Shown here piece by piece: positions 24,623 to 33,339 of a stretch of 64,000 nt of DNA (positions are counted from its first letter, which is position 1; each line of letters begins with the position of its first letter). The stretch is taken from NCBI RefSeq assembly GCF_000316645.1, contig NC_019684.1, positions 4,934,001-4,998,000 of the forward strand, written 5' to 3'. The notes below the pieces were generated by a model. That model saw only the letters and a program-made list of their open reading frames with translations. It did no database searches and was not told where the DNA came from. This DNA is from Nostoc sp. PCC 7524 (GTDB taxonomy: Bacteria > Cyanobacteriota > Cyanobacteriia > Cyanobacteriales > Nostocaceae). Made by a program: the position numbers and the translations under genes.

Positions 24623-27511
24623 ATGTCAGATAACAAGCTAGTCACAACCCTTAATGGACATCTTCCCTACACCAACCACAACGATCGCAATACAATTCGG
24701 ATTAGGGGTGCTAGGCAGCATAATCTGAAAAATATTGACTTGGAGTTGCCACGCGATCGCCTGATTGTTTTCACTGGTGTATCAGGTTCGGGTAAGTCAT
24801 CCTTGGCGTTTGATACGATTTTCGCTGAGGGACAAAGACGTTATGTGGAATCCCTTAGTGCTTATGCACGGCAATTTTTAGGACAGTTAGATAAACCGGA
24901 TGTGGAAGCCATTGAGGGTTTGAGTCCGGCAATTTCCATTGACCAAAAATCTACATCTCATAACCCCCGTTCTACTGTGGGGACGGTAACGGAAATTTAC
25001 GATTATCTGCGACTGCTGTTTGGTCGGGCGGGTGAACCCCATTGTCCCATCTGCGATCGCTGTATTGCCCCGCAAACTATCGATGAGATGGTTGACAGGA
25101 TTATGGCACTACCAGAACGCACTCGCTTTCAAATCCTTGCCCCGGTGGTTAGGGGTAAAAAAGGCACTCACCGCAAATTATTATCTAGTTTGGCTTCTCA
25201 AGGGTTTGTGCGGGTGCGTGTCGATGGGGAAGTTCGGGAATTATCAGACTCAATTGAATTAGATAAAAATTTTACCCATACCATTGAAGTAGTTATCGAC
25301 CGCTTGGTGAAAAAAGACGGTATACAAGAGCGTTTGGTAGATTCTCTGTCTACGTGCCTCAAACAATCGGGTGGTATTGCTAACATTTTAGTGAGTCCAT
25401 CTTCGGAAAATACGGAAGAGGCAGAACAGGAATTAGTATTTTCGGAAAACTTCGCTTGTCCAGAACATGGTGCGGTGATGGAAGAATTATCACCGCGATT
25501 ATTTTCGTTTAACTCACCTTACGGTGCTTGTCCCCACTGTCACGGTTTGGGGACTTTAAGAAGATTTGCGCCGGATTTGGTTGTACCTGATCCAGAAGCA
25601 CCAGTATATGCTGCGATCGCCCCTTGGTCGGAAAAAGAAAATTCTTATTACCTAGAACTACTCTATAGTTTGGGACAAACTCACGGTTTCGAGTTACAGA
25701 TTAAATGGCATCAGCTGACAGTAGAACAGCAGCAAATTATTCTGTATGGGGAGAAAGATGAGAACAGTAAAAATGAGCAGAAAACACCAAAATATAGAGG
25801 TGTTATCCCCATTTTACAACGGCAGTATGAGGGGGGAACAGAATTAATTAAGCAAAAATTAGAGCAGTATTTAATTGATCAACCTTGTGAAGTGTGTGGA
25901 GGTAGAAGGTTAAAACCAGAAGCTTTAGCTGTGCGGTTGGGACAATATAAAATTTTAGATTTAACAGGTGTTTCAATTCGGGATTGTCGGGAGAGAGTTG
26001 AGCAATTAAAGTTGAGCGATCGCCAGATGCAAATTGCTGATTTAGTCCTGCGAGAAATCAAAGCTAGATTGCAATTTTTGTTAGATGTCGGTTTAGATTA
26101 TCTCACACTGGATCGTGCAGCCATGACCCTTTCTGGTGGTGAAGCCCAACGCATTCGTTTAGCCACACAGATAGGTTCTGGGTTAACAGGAGTTCTCTAC
26201 GTTTTAGATGAACCAAGTATTGGTTTACATCAAAGAGATAATGGTAGATTACTCAAGACTTTAACCAAATTACGCAATTTAGGTAATACCTTAATTGTAG
26301 TCGAACATGATGAAGAAACAATTCGTGCAGCCGATTATATAGTTGATATTGGCCCCGGTGCCGGTATTCACGGCGGTAATATTATTGCCCAAGGTGATTT
26401 ACAGGATTTACTCACAGCAGAACAGTCTTTAACAGGTGCATATTTATCAGGGCGAAGGGTAATACATACACCAGGAGAACGCCGCGAAGGTAATGGACGA
26501 AGTTTAATGATTAAAAATGCCCATCGCAATAATTTAAAGAATCTTGATGTAGAGATTCCTTTAGGTAAACTTGTTGCTGTTACTGGTGTTTCTGGTTCTG
26601 GTAAATCGACTTTAATTAACGAATTACTCTACCCGTCATTACAACATCATTTAACTAAAAAAGTTCCATTACCCAAAGAATTAGATAAAATTCAAGGCTT
26701 AAATTCAGTCGATAAAGCCATAGTCATTGATCAATCACCCATTGGCAGAACACCACGTTCTAACCCCGCAACTTATACAGGGGTTTTTGATGTGATTCGA
26801 GAGGTTTTTTCACAAACAATTGAAGCCAAAGCTAGAGGTTATAAACCAGGGCAATTTTCTTTTAATGTCAAAGGTGGACGTTGTGAAGCCTGTAGCGGAC
26901 AGGGTGTAAATGTCATTGAAATGAATTTTCTCCCTGATGTTTATGTACAGTGTGAAGTTTGTAAAGGAGCGAGATACAACCGCGATACTTTACAGGTGAA
27001 ATATAAAGATAAATCCATTGCTGACGTTCTCAACATGACAGTTGAGGAGAGTTTAGAATTCTTCCAAAATATTCCCAAAGCTGTTACTCGTTTGCAAACT
27101 TTAGTTGATGTGGGTTTGGGTTATGTGCGACTCGGACAACCTGCAACTACCTTATCTGGCGGTGAAGCGCAAAGGGTGAAATTAGCCACAGAATTATCTC
27201 GTCGCGCCACAGGTAAAACACTTTATTTAATCGATGAACCCACCACAGGTTTATCTTTTTATGATGTTCATAAGTTATTAGATGTGTTGCAAAGATTAGT
27301 AGATAAAGGCAATTCAATTTTAGTCATTGAACACAACTTAGATGTGATTCGTTGCGCCGATTGGGTAATAGATTTGGGGCCAGAAGGTGGCGACAAAGGC
27401 GGAGAAGTGATTGCTGTAGGTACACCAGAAGAAGTTGCCAAAAATCAAAAGTCTTACACTGGACAATATTTACAGCAAGTTTTGCAACAATATCCAGCTA
27501 TGAAAAATTAG
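24623..27511 (+). CDS. uvrA: UvrABC excision nuclease subunit A
   Basis: A damage-recognition ATPase of nucleotide excision repair, about 960 residues. The first Walker A is GVSGSGKSSLAF; a zinc module contains CPICDRC; the first signature is LSGGEAQRIRLA and its Walker B VLDEPSIGLHQRD. The second half repeats the plan with GVSGSGKSTLINELL, CEACSGQG and CEVCKGARYN for the second zinc, LSGGEAQRVKLA and LIDEPTTGLSFYD. I chose the ATG at 24623 (MSDNKL); a TTG at 24590 would extend the frame by 11 codons. Length and all motifs are normal for UvrA. Confidence 0.96.
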   Translation: MSDNKLVTTLNGHLPYTNHNDRNTIRIRGARQHNLKNIDLELPRDRLIVFTGVSGSGKSSLAFDTIFAEGQRRYVESLSAYARQFLGQLDKPDVEAIEGLSPAISIDQKSTSHNPRSTVGTVTEIYDYLRLLFGRAGEPHCPICDRCIAPQTIDEMVDRIMALPERTRFQILAPVVRGKKGTHRKLLSSLASQGFVRVRVDGEVRELSDSIELDKNFTHTIEVVIDRLVKKDGIQERLVDSLSTCLKQSGGIANILVSPSSENTEEAEQELVFSENFACPEHGAVMEELSPRLFSFNSPYGACPHCHGLGTLRRFAPDLVVPDPEAPVYAAIAPWSEKENSYYLELLYSLGQTHGFELQIKWHQLTVEQQQIILYGEKDENSKNEQKTPKYRGVIPILQRQYEGGTELIKQKLEQYLIDQPCEVCGGRRLKPEALAVRLGQYKILDLTGVSIRDCRERVEQLKLSDRQMQIADLVLREIKARLQFLLDVGLDYLTLDRAAMTLSGGEAQRIRLATQIGSGLTGVLYVLDEPSIGLHQRDNGRLLKTLTKLRNLGNTLIVVEHDEETIRAADYIVDIGPGAGIHGGNIIAQGDLQDLLTAEQSLTGAYLSGRRVIHTPGERREGNGRSLMIKNAHRNNLKNLDVEIPLGKLVAVTGVSGSGKSTLINELLYPSLQHHLTKKVPLPKELDKIQGLNSVDKAIVIDQSPIGRTPRSNPATYTGVFDVIREVFSQTIEAKARGYKPGQFSFNVKGGRCEACSGQGVNVIEMNFLPDVYVQCEVCKGARYNRDTLQVKYKDKSIADVLNMTVEESLEFFQNIPKAVTRLQTLVDVGLGYVRLGQPATTLSGGEAQRVKLATELSRRATGKTLYLIDEPTTGLSFYDVHKLLDVLQRLVDKGNSILVIEHNLDVIRCADWVIDLGPEGGDKGGEVIAVGTPEEVAKNQKSYTGQYLQQVLQQYPAMKN

Positions 27512-27567
27512 TTTCAATCTCTGTACCTTTGTGCTTCTGTGCTTCATTAAATCCTTTTATTTTTGAG

Positions 27568-28482
27568 ATGACAAGATTTATTCATGATCAATTTGCCAAA
27601 GACTATTTAGAAGAACTTCTCAAAAATTATGGAGAAGTTCAAGCACCTAGTCGCGTTGCGGGAGAAGTGCGAGAAATAGATGTTTACTTTTCTCCCTATC
27701 CCCAACCAAACCCTAGCTTACAACTTTTAGGTTTATTAGGTAAATTTGCGTCTAATCCTGCTATTTTTGAACCATTTCGTAATCCGACATCTCCTGATGA
27801 GATTTGCGATTGTTTGTTAAAGCTATTAGAAGTGAGAGCAGTTTTAAAAAGAGAAGCAAAACGCAATAAAACCAATATTCAAGAAACAAAAACACCGAAA
27901 TTATGGATACTTACACCCACAGCATCACCAGAGATTTTATCCAGTTTTAATGCCAACTTAAACAGCGATTCTTTACCAGGTATATACTATTTAGGAGAAG
28001 CATTACGTACCGCTATAGTAGTTATTCACCAACTACCCCGCACAGAAGAAACTCTCTGGATTAGAATGTTAGGGAAAGGAACTGTTCAAAAACAGGCTAT
28101 TGAAGAATTAGCAGAGTTAACACCCAGTCACCCTTTTAGAAGAATTACATTAGAATTATTATACAACCTGCAAAAACACCTGGAAGTTAGCCAAGAACTC
28201 GAAGACAAGGAGATAATTATGAGATTAGCACCACTGTATCAACAAGATAGAGAGTTGGCGATTCAGGAAGGTAAGATTGAAGGTAAGATTGAAGGTAAGA
28301 TTGAAGGTGAAATTTCATTAATTAGCCGTCAATTAAATCGGCGTATTGGTGAAATTCCAGTTACCTTACTTCAAAGGATTCAAGCACTAACGCTGGAGAA
28401 ATTAGAAGTTTTGGGAGTAGAATTACTAGACTTTCGCAAAGCCGATGATTTGGAAGCTTGGTTAAATCAAAATCAAGCATAA
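27568..28482 (+). CDS. DUF4351-containing protein, Rpn/PD-(D/E)XK-like
   Basis: A 304-residue protein starting MTRFIHDQFAKDYLEELLKNYG; I place the start at this ATG, 57 bases after uvrA, since the longer open frame overlaps uvrA. The sequence up to about residue 230 follows the cyanobacterial nuclease-like family with EVREIDVYFSPYP and the helix-rich AIEELAELTPSHPFRR. The C-terminus (LISRQLNRRIGEIPVTLLQRIQAL and ADDLEAWLN) is a DUF4351 domain. Between them lies EGKIEGKIEGKIEGE, encoded by three perfect 12-base copies at 28270-28305. Members are thought to relate to transposase-derived nucleases; the role here is unknown. Confidence 0.8.
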   Translation: MTRFIHDQFAKDYLEELLKNYGEVQAPSRVAGEVREIDVYFSPYPQPNPSLQLLGLLGKFASNPAIFEPFRNPTSPDEICDCLLKLLEVRAVLKREAKRNKTNIQETKTPKLWILTPTASPEILSSFNANLNSDSLPGIYYLGEALRTAIVVIHQLPRTEETLWIRMLGKGTVQKQAIEELAELTPSHPFRRITLELLYNLQKHLEVSQELEDKEIIMRLAPLYQQDRELAIQEGKIEGKIEGKIEGEISLISRQLNRRIGEIPVTLLQRIQALTLEKLEVLGVELLDFRKADDLEAWLNQNQA

Positions 28483-28559
28483 AAAACCAAATATCAAATT
28501 TAATACTACAGATAGTCAGAATAATATGGGTCTGTAGCAGATAAGAAAATATCCAATGT

Positions 28560-28624
28560 GTAGGGTGCGTCAGTGCGAGAAAACCTAGCTGCACCAAGAA
28601 ATTATTCATACTGACGCACCCTAC
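28560..28624. repeat. 14-base perfect inverted repeat (small element or bidirectional terminator)
   Basis: GTAGGGTGCGTCAG (28560-28573) and CTGACGCACCCTAC (28611-28624) are exact inverted copies separated by 37 bases. It sits between the convergent ends of the DUF4351 and NurA-domain genes. It has no T-run. The GTGCGTCAG core also appears inside the element at 8966-9089, suggesting a dispersed repeat family. Confidence 0.7.
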
Positions 28625-28675
28625 TAACCGTTAATTTGGAATAATTTATTTTTTGGTGTTTCCTTGTATCCTGGC

Positions 28676-29962
28676 TTACGCAATACTGCCGCGTTTTCTC
28701 GCTTCTTTATAAGAAGTACCAACATTTTTCAAGCCAGCCTTAATCATTTGTTTTTCTAACAAAGCAAAGAAACGGGTTCTATCACCGCCTCTGACTACAG
28801 CTTGGTTATGGGCTTCAGCGATCGCCACTGGATAACCATACCCCTTCTGCACCTGTGCTAACATCAGCCCCAAGGCTTGATCAAACATGGCTGTATTATC
28901 AGCTACCCATGCAGGCACTTCGATCCGGGCGATTTCCGTACCGACATGAACGTAGCAAAAATAAATAGTTTGGTCTTCGTAAAGTTCTAGAATCCGGTTA
29001 TTACTCCGCCATAGTGGCCCCCGTTGTCCCGGTTTGAGTTGCGTTGTCCACAAAGCAGTGTCTCGCAAAGGTTCAAACACCTTACAAGGAACTTTTTCTA
29101 ATTGATTAGGACAATAACTGACACAATCTGGTGCAGGATGGGGACAAGCCAACAACCGTAAAAAATTCACCCCCTCCACATTCCGAGATGCGCTCAGATA
29201 ACCCATCAAAGGAATTTGGGCAGCACGCAACTGATTCCAAGCTTCCAGGATGGGGGGTAGAATGAGATCGCGTGCATCTATAGGTAATTGTTCTAAAAAC
29301 CAGTAAATTAACGAACCATCTACCATTGCGAGGGTAGGGATTGTTTCGGGAGATGGGAAAGTGGGGGAAGTGGGGGGAGATGGGGGAGTAAGGGGAGATG
29401 GGGAAGAATTATTACCTTGTCTACCTTGTCCCCCAGTTCCCAGTCCCCAGTCCCCAGTCCCCAGTCCCCTCCCCAATTCAGCCAACACCGTCGCTTCACT
29501 CGCAGTGCGGCAGTAACTCATCCATTCCTCGGTTTTAATTCCCCACTGGCGAGACATATATAAATCTTCTGGGCGGTAAAATACCTCTGGCAGACTATCC
29601 ATGATGGGGTAACGGTTTTGTCCGTAGTGTAGGACTACCCTACCGATATTTAACAGATAACAGTAAGCAATTTCGTGATGGCTGGGGGCGATTTGCGAAC
29701 CATCGGTAGCAATGACGGTGTGTACTTTGGGGGGAATGGGAATATCTATGCAAGTATTTAGTGGCTCAATGGGGGTAGCATTAGCAAAGAGAATGCGATC
29801 GCGCCATTTTTCCTGACGTTCAATCATTTCATGTTGACACTCATAAGCTTTTTGTAGATGCTGTTGTGCCAACTCTAAACGCTGACGACTAGCCGCAGCC
29901 TCTTGGCTAAGATGCTGACTTAAACCCTGCATTTGTCGCGCTAATTTTGTTAAATCAAGCAT
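28676..29962 (-). CDS. NurA-domain nuclease-like protein with repeat-encoded linker
   Basis: A 428-residue protein starting MLDLTKLARQMQG; a longer frame to 30010 runs into heptad repeats and is rejected. An N-terminal helical region (QEAAASRQRLELAQQHLQKA) leads to the NurA core: VIATDGSQIAPSHHE (catalytic Asp), TLAMVDGSLIYWFLEQL (second Asp) and YGYPVAIAEAHNQAVVRGGDR near the C-terminus. NurA nucleases process DNA ends with HerA helicase, but no herA is nearby. Between the first two motifs a Gly/Trp/Pro/Ser-rich stretch ([13 protein letters not shown], then SPSPLTPPSPP) is encoded by heptad and G-rich repeats, which looks like an in-frame repeat insertion. Confidence 0.8.
   Translation of the reverse strand: MLDLTKLARQMQGLSQHLSQEAAASRQRLELAQQHLQKAYECQHEMIERQEKWRDRILFANATPIEPLNTCIDIPIPPKVHTVIATDGSQIAPSHHEIAYCYLLNIGRVVLHYGQNRYPIMDSLPEVFYRPEDLYMSRQWGIKTEEWMSYCRTASEATVLAELGRGLGTGDWGLGTGGQGRQGNNSSPSPLTPPSPPTSPTFPSPETIPTLAMVDGSLIYWFLEQLPIDARDLILPPILEAWNQLRAAQIPLMGYLSASRNVEGVNFLRLLACPHPAPDCVSYCPNQLEKVPCKVFEPLRDTALWTTQLKPGQRGPLWRSNNRILELYEDQTIYFCYVHVGTEIARIEVPAWVADNTAMFDQALGLMLAQVQKGYGYPVAIAEAHNQAVVRGGDRTRFFALLEKQMIKAGLKNVGTSYKEARKRGSIA
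29346..29475. repeat. Heptad and G-rich repeats inside the NurA-domain gene
   Basis: CCCCAGT-type heptads (29431-29467) and a neighbouring GGGGGAAGTGGGGGG-like tract lie within the coding frame. The total keeps the frame open and yields a low-complexity loop. Another copy of the heptads (29981-29999) lies just upstream of the start codon. Confidence 0.8.
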
Positions 29963-30069
29963 AGATTTTAGTAGAGTTAGGGATTGGGGACTGGGGATTA
30001 AGTGTAACAAATTCTACCTTGTCTCCCCCATCCCCCACATCCTCCTCATCCCCCACATCTTCCCGATAA

Positions 30070-30855
30070 TCACAGCCACCCAGAAAAATCTTTAGTAAAT
30101 TGAGACAGAGATAATAATTGCACACCTGGATCGTTTTGGGCAGCTTTTCTTTCTGGTTGGGTATTATAGCCCCAATCTGCCAAGAACAGTTTTACATTAT
30201 TCAGGTCAGTTTGCTTTTGGATTAACTCTAATGTTTTGAGCCTATCTTCTACAAACCATAAATTACCCGGTTGAATATCTGCGGCTGCAATCAGTTCCCG
30301 CAGGGTTTCGTATTTGGGACGCTTTACTTCTTTGCCGAAAATTGCTGTTGGTGGTAAATCAACTCCTTCCCGTTGTAATAATTGTTGTATAAATCGTCCT
30401 TCTTTGGTGGAGACAATATATAACTTCACCTCACTGGCAATAGTCACTTTCAGTTTTTCTACCACACCCGGATAAAATTTATGTAGACTTAGCCAACCGT
30501 TTAAATCTGTGGCTATCCATTCATCTCGTAGGCTGTCTAGTTTGATGGCAACTTCTTTTGACTGTAGCTTGTCAGTTGACAAAATATGGGGTGTAATATT
30601 TACCCATTCTTGAAGAATCTTGTCTTCTGGAATGTCATCAATCAAAGCTTTGATTAAAACAGGCATTTCCCAACCTGTTTCAATTACAGGTCTGAGGCGA
30701 TAGAATCTCAATGCTAAATCATCTGGTACTGTATCGTTAGCAGGCGACCAAATTTGACAGTAAGCACGCCATGCTACCTCAAAATATTCAATTAGTCCAT
30801 CACAAATCACACCATCAAAGTCTAAAGCTAAAATTTTCGGACTACTTGCTGTCAT
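30070..30855 (-). CDS. HAD-superfamily hydrolase
   Basis: About 261 residues, starting MTASSPKILALDFDGV. Motif I is ALDFDGVICDGL (nucleophile Asp and general acid Asp), motif II is LYIVSTKEG, the Lys of motif III is in FGKEVKRPKYE, and motif IV is LWFVEDRLKTLE. The cap is helical and inserted after motif I. This is the layout of phosphoglycolate-phosphatase-like HADs, but the substrate cannot be assigned. The start was set at this Met because the longer TTG-initiated frame adds only a poorly supported leader. It is downstream of, and divergent from, the unknown gene at 31123. Confidence 0.88.
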   Translation of the reverse strand: MTASSPKILALDFDGVICDGLIEYFEVAWRAYCQIWSPANDTVPDDLALRFYRLRPVIETGWEMPVLIKALIDDIPEDKILQEWVNITPHILSTDKLQSKEVAIKLDSLRDEWIATDLNGWLSLHKFYPGVVEKLKVTIASEVKLYIVSTKEGRFIQQLLQREGVDLPPTAIFGKEVKRPKYETLRELIAAADIQPGNLWFVEDRLKTLELIQKQTDLNNVKLFLADWGYNTQPERKAAQNDPGVQLLSLSQFTKDFSGWL

Positions 30856-31122
30856 GGTTTTGAGGGTTAAAACTGCTTTTGCCAGCTTAACTGATACAGT
30901 CAATATTTTCTGTATCAGACTTTGTGACTTTGCACATTTGTGTTGTTCAATTCACAAATAGATAAAGTCAGATTAGCTTATGATTAAGCAGCAGATTTAT
31001 TTGCGAATTTTATAAATTTATTGGATGACGATATGCGATCGCCACATGAACTCCAAGTCTTTGCTACTGTCATTGAATATTGCCAGATGGAGGGACAGTT
31101 TCTCTTAAAAACATCTGCTTAA

Positions 31123-31527
31123 GTGTGTATTCACCATTTTTCACTTACCTGGGAAAATCTGAATTTTCTTAAACTATCAGCCTGTAGAAGCTTTTTTGAT
31201 GGTGCTTACACTCTGCAAAAAGACACCTATGATGATTGGATTTTCATAAATCAGCAATCTGCTTTACTAACACCATTTATTAGCAATAATCAAATCACGC
31301 TGATTTCTTTAGAAAAATTTAACGAAATGTTCAATAATCATGATTATCGTTGGTGTGTTTTTTATCAATTAACTCGTCCAGGTTTTGCTTCAGATTTTTC
31401 TCAGGCTCTGATACAAATAACTGCCCATTGTCCAGCCGGGCCACCACAGTATGGTAGTCTAATTTATCTAGAAAAAAATAATGAACATTGGGAAGTTAAA
31501 TCATCTCATGGTCTGTATAATCAATAA
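31123..31527 (+). CDS. Unknown protein, possible in-frame nonsense upstream
   Basis: A frame of 134 codons beginning with GTG immediately after a TAA. Upstream, in the same frame, an ATG at 31033 opens 29 codons (MRSPHELQVFATVIEYCQMEG) that end at that TAA (31120-31122). The two may be one gene broken by a nonsense mutation, or the real start may lie inside. The product has no signal peptide or known domain; it is aromatic- and Asn-rich (DDWIFINQQSALLTPF, HWEVKSSHGLYNQ). It overlaps the end of the convergent permease gene by seven bases. Confidence 0.45.
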   Translation: MCIHHFSLTWENLNFLKLSACRSFFDGAYTLQKDTYDDWIFINQQSALLTPFISNNQITLISLEKFNEMFNNHDYRWCVFYQLTRPGFASDFSQALIQITAHCPAGPPQYGSLIYLEKNNEHWEVKSSHGLYNQ

Positions 31528-32375
31528 TTTTTTTGTTTACTTGTGGGGATTAAAATACCGTGTTTGGGACTAAATAATAATGCTAACAAAAATAATCCTG
31601 ACACTACTAAGACAATTGCTGGTCCAGAAGGTAAATTATAAAAGTAGCTGAGATACATACCACTAATACTAGAAACTACGCCAATCAATGCACCTAAAAT
31701 CATCACTTCGTGTAAACGTTTCACTAATAAATATGCAGTAGCTCCTGGTGTAATTAATAGTGATAGCACTAAAATCACACCCACTGCTTTCATACTGGCA
31801 ACAATAGTTAAGGAAATCAACAGCATCAAACCAAAGTTGAGCCGATTAACTGGTAAACCTGCGGCTTGAGCGCCCAAGGGGTCAAAGGTGTAAAATAATA
31901 GTTCTTTATATAATAAAACAATCACTAATAAAACAATCACGGCAATAATAGCTGTATCACGTACTTCGTTAACAGTTACGCCAAGAATATTGCCGAATAA
32001 AAAATGGTTGAGGTCAATTTTATTATCTTTTTGAATAATAGTAATTAAGGTAATCCCTAGGGCAAAGAATGCAGAAAAAACTATGCCCATTGCGGCATCT
32101 TCTTTGATAGGCGATCGCGTTCTGATCCAGGTAATCGCTACGGTACTAAATACCCCAGCGATAAATGCGCCAATGAAAATATTCCCTCCCAGCATAAAAG
32201 CGATCGCTAGTCCTGGTAAAACTGAGTGGCTGATAGCATCACCTAAGAGTGCTAGTCTTTGCACCATGAGGTAACTACCGACAACTGCACACAACAAGCC
32301 TACTAAAATAGCAATTACAAGCGATCGCTGCATAAAGCCATACTGCAATGGCTCAATTAAAGCTTCTAGAATCAT
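31521..32375 (-). CDS. Metal ABC transporter permease (Mn/Zn type)
   Basis: A 284-residue inner-membrane protein of the ABC-3 family with about eight to nine membrane segments. Characteristic pieces are MQRSLVIAILVGLLCAVVGSYLMVQRLALLGDAISHSVLPGLA near the N-terminus, then SPIKEDAAMGIVFSAFFALG, and LVLSLLITPGATAYLLVKR. With the ATPase gene 69 bases upstream on the same strand and the binding protein divergent, it forms a complete manganese or zinc importer. The permease does not itself reveal which metal is carried. Confidence 0.93.
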   Translation of the reverse strand: MILEALIEPLQYGFMQRSLVIAILVGLLCAVVGSYLMVQRLALLGDAISHSVLPGLAIAFMLGGNIFIGAFIAGVFSTVAITWIRTRSPIKEDAAMGIVFSAFFALGITLITIIQKDNKIDLNHFLFGNILGVTVNEVRDTAIIAVIVLLVIVLLYKELLFYTFDPLGAQAAGLPVNRLNFGLMLLISLTIVASMKAVGVILVLSLLITPGATAYLLVKRLHEVMILGALIGVVSSISGMYLSYFYNLPSGPAIVLVVSGLFLLALLFSPKHGILIPTSKQKNY

Positions 32376-32383
32376 GAGATGGG

Positions 32384-32444
32384 GGAGAGGAGGGAGGAGT
32401 TTTTTTAACGCGGAGGTACGCGGAGGTGCGCGGAGGTTTAGTTT
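32384..32444. repeat. Decamer repeats between the metal permease and ATPase genes
   Basis: Three consecutive ACGCGGAGGT-like decamers (about 32409-32437) lie in the short spacer between the two transporter genes. Similar CGCGGAGG/CGCAGAGG words occur at about 45254-45290 and inside the element at 11408-11528, so this is a dispersed cyanobacterial repeat. Confidence 0.6.
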
Positions 32445-33242
32445 CTATGCTGCATCGGCAAAGTAGATGACTTTACCACCGTAAGCACAACGCAGATTTT
32501 CTTCTGTGAGTACCTGCTGTCTTGAACCTGTAGCGATGAGTTCGCGGTTGAGTAGGATTAAATCGTCGAAATGGCTGATGGATTCGCCTAAGTCGTGGTT
32601 TACTACTAAGACAATTTTGTTGGCGGTTGCTAATTCGTGAAAGACATCAAAAATCACGGCTTGGGTTTTTTGATCAATCCCTACAAAGGGTTCATCAAAA
32701 CAGAAGATTTCAGCTTGTTGTGCTAAAGCACGGGCTAAAAATACTCTTTGCTGCTGTCCCCCTGATAATTGTCCGATGGGGCGATCGCAAAGTTCTTTCA
32801 TCCCTACTCTGGCTAGGGCATTTTTTGCTACTTGGCGACTCACACCAGAAAAACTACGTAACCACCCTGTTTTCTTGACTCTTCCCATCATCACTACATC
32901 CCAAACGGTGGCGGGATAAGTCCAGTCAATTTGGCTACGCTGAGGAACGTAAGCAACTTGGTCTAATTGCTGCATCAGGGGTTTACCTTGATACAATACC
33001 CTACCACTGCTAGCGGGAACTAAACCCAGCATCGCCTTCATTAAGGTACTTTTCCCCGCACCGTTGGGGCCAAAAATCCCAGTTAGTCGTCCCGGTTTGA
33101 CAATACAGTTAATATCCCGCAAGGCTTCTTGTGTACGGTAGTGTACCCCTAGATGGGCAATGTTAATGTTGGTTGTCGCTGTCATGGTATTAACCCCAAC
33201 TAGATGGGAATTTGCTTCTAGGGAAGAATTAGCAGTTTTCAT
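32445..33242 (-). CDS. Metal ABC transporter ATPase (Mn/Zn type)
   Basis: About 265 residues. Walker A is GIFGPNGAGKSTLMKAMLGL, the Q-loop is VAYVPQRSQIDWTYPATVWDVVMMG (a pattern typical of Mn/Zn ATPases), the signature is LSGGQQQRVFLARALAQ, Walker B is IFCFDEPFVGID, and the switch His is in LVVNHDLGESISHFDD. I use the Met at 33242 (MKTANSS); another at 33185 (MTATTN) is possible. A still longer frame would overlap the divergent binding-protein gene and encode an implausible hydrophobic leader. About 100 bases separate it from that gene, so the two share a bidirectional promoter region. Confidence 0.93.
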   Translation of the reverse strand: MKTANSSLEANSHLVGVNTMTATTNINIAHLGVHYRTQEALRDINCIVKPGRLTGIFGPNGAGKSTLMKAMLGLVPASSGRVLYQGKPLMQQLDQVAYVPQRSQIDWTYPATVWDVVMMGRVKKTGWLRSFSGVSRQVAKNALARVGMKELCDRPIGQLSGGQQQRVFLARALAQQAEIFCFDEPFVGIDQKTQAVIFDVFHELATANKIVLVVNHDLGESISHFDDLILLNRELIATGSRQQVLTEENLRCAYGGKVIYFADAA

Positions 33243-33339
33243 GATGTCATTTCCGAGACGTAGAAGAAAAAATGAAAAGATTATGAAAATACTGTACCTT
33301 AAAAAATGAGAAAAATATGAGAATAAAGATAACAAGTTT

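Noticed and set aside
27352..27567. N-terminal extension of the DUF4351 gene into uvrA
   Set aside because: The extension overlaps uvrA out of frame and encodes an Arg-rich shadow; the ATG at 27568 fits the family.
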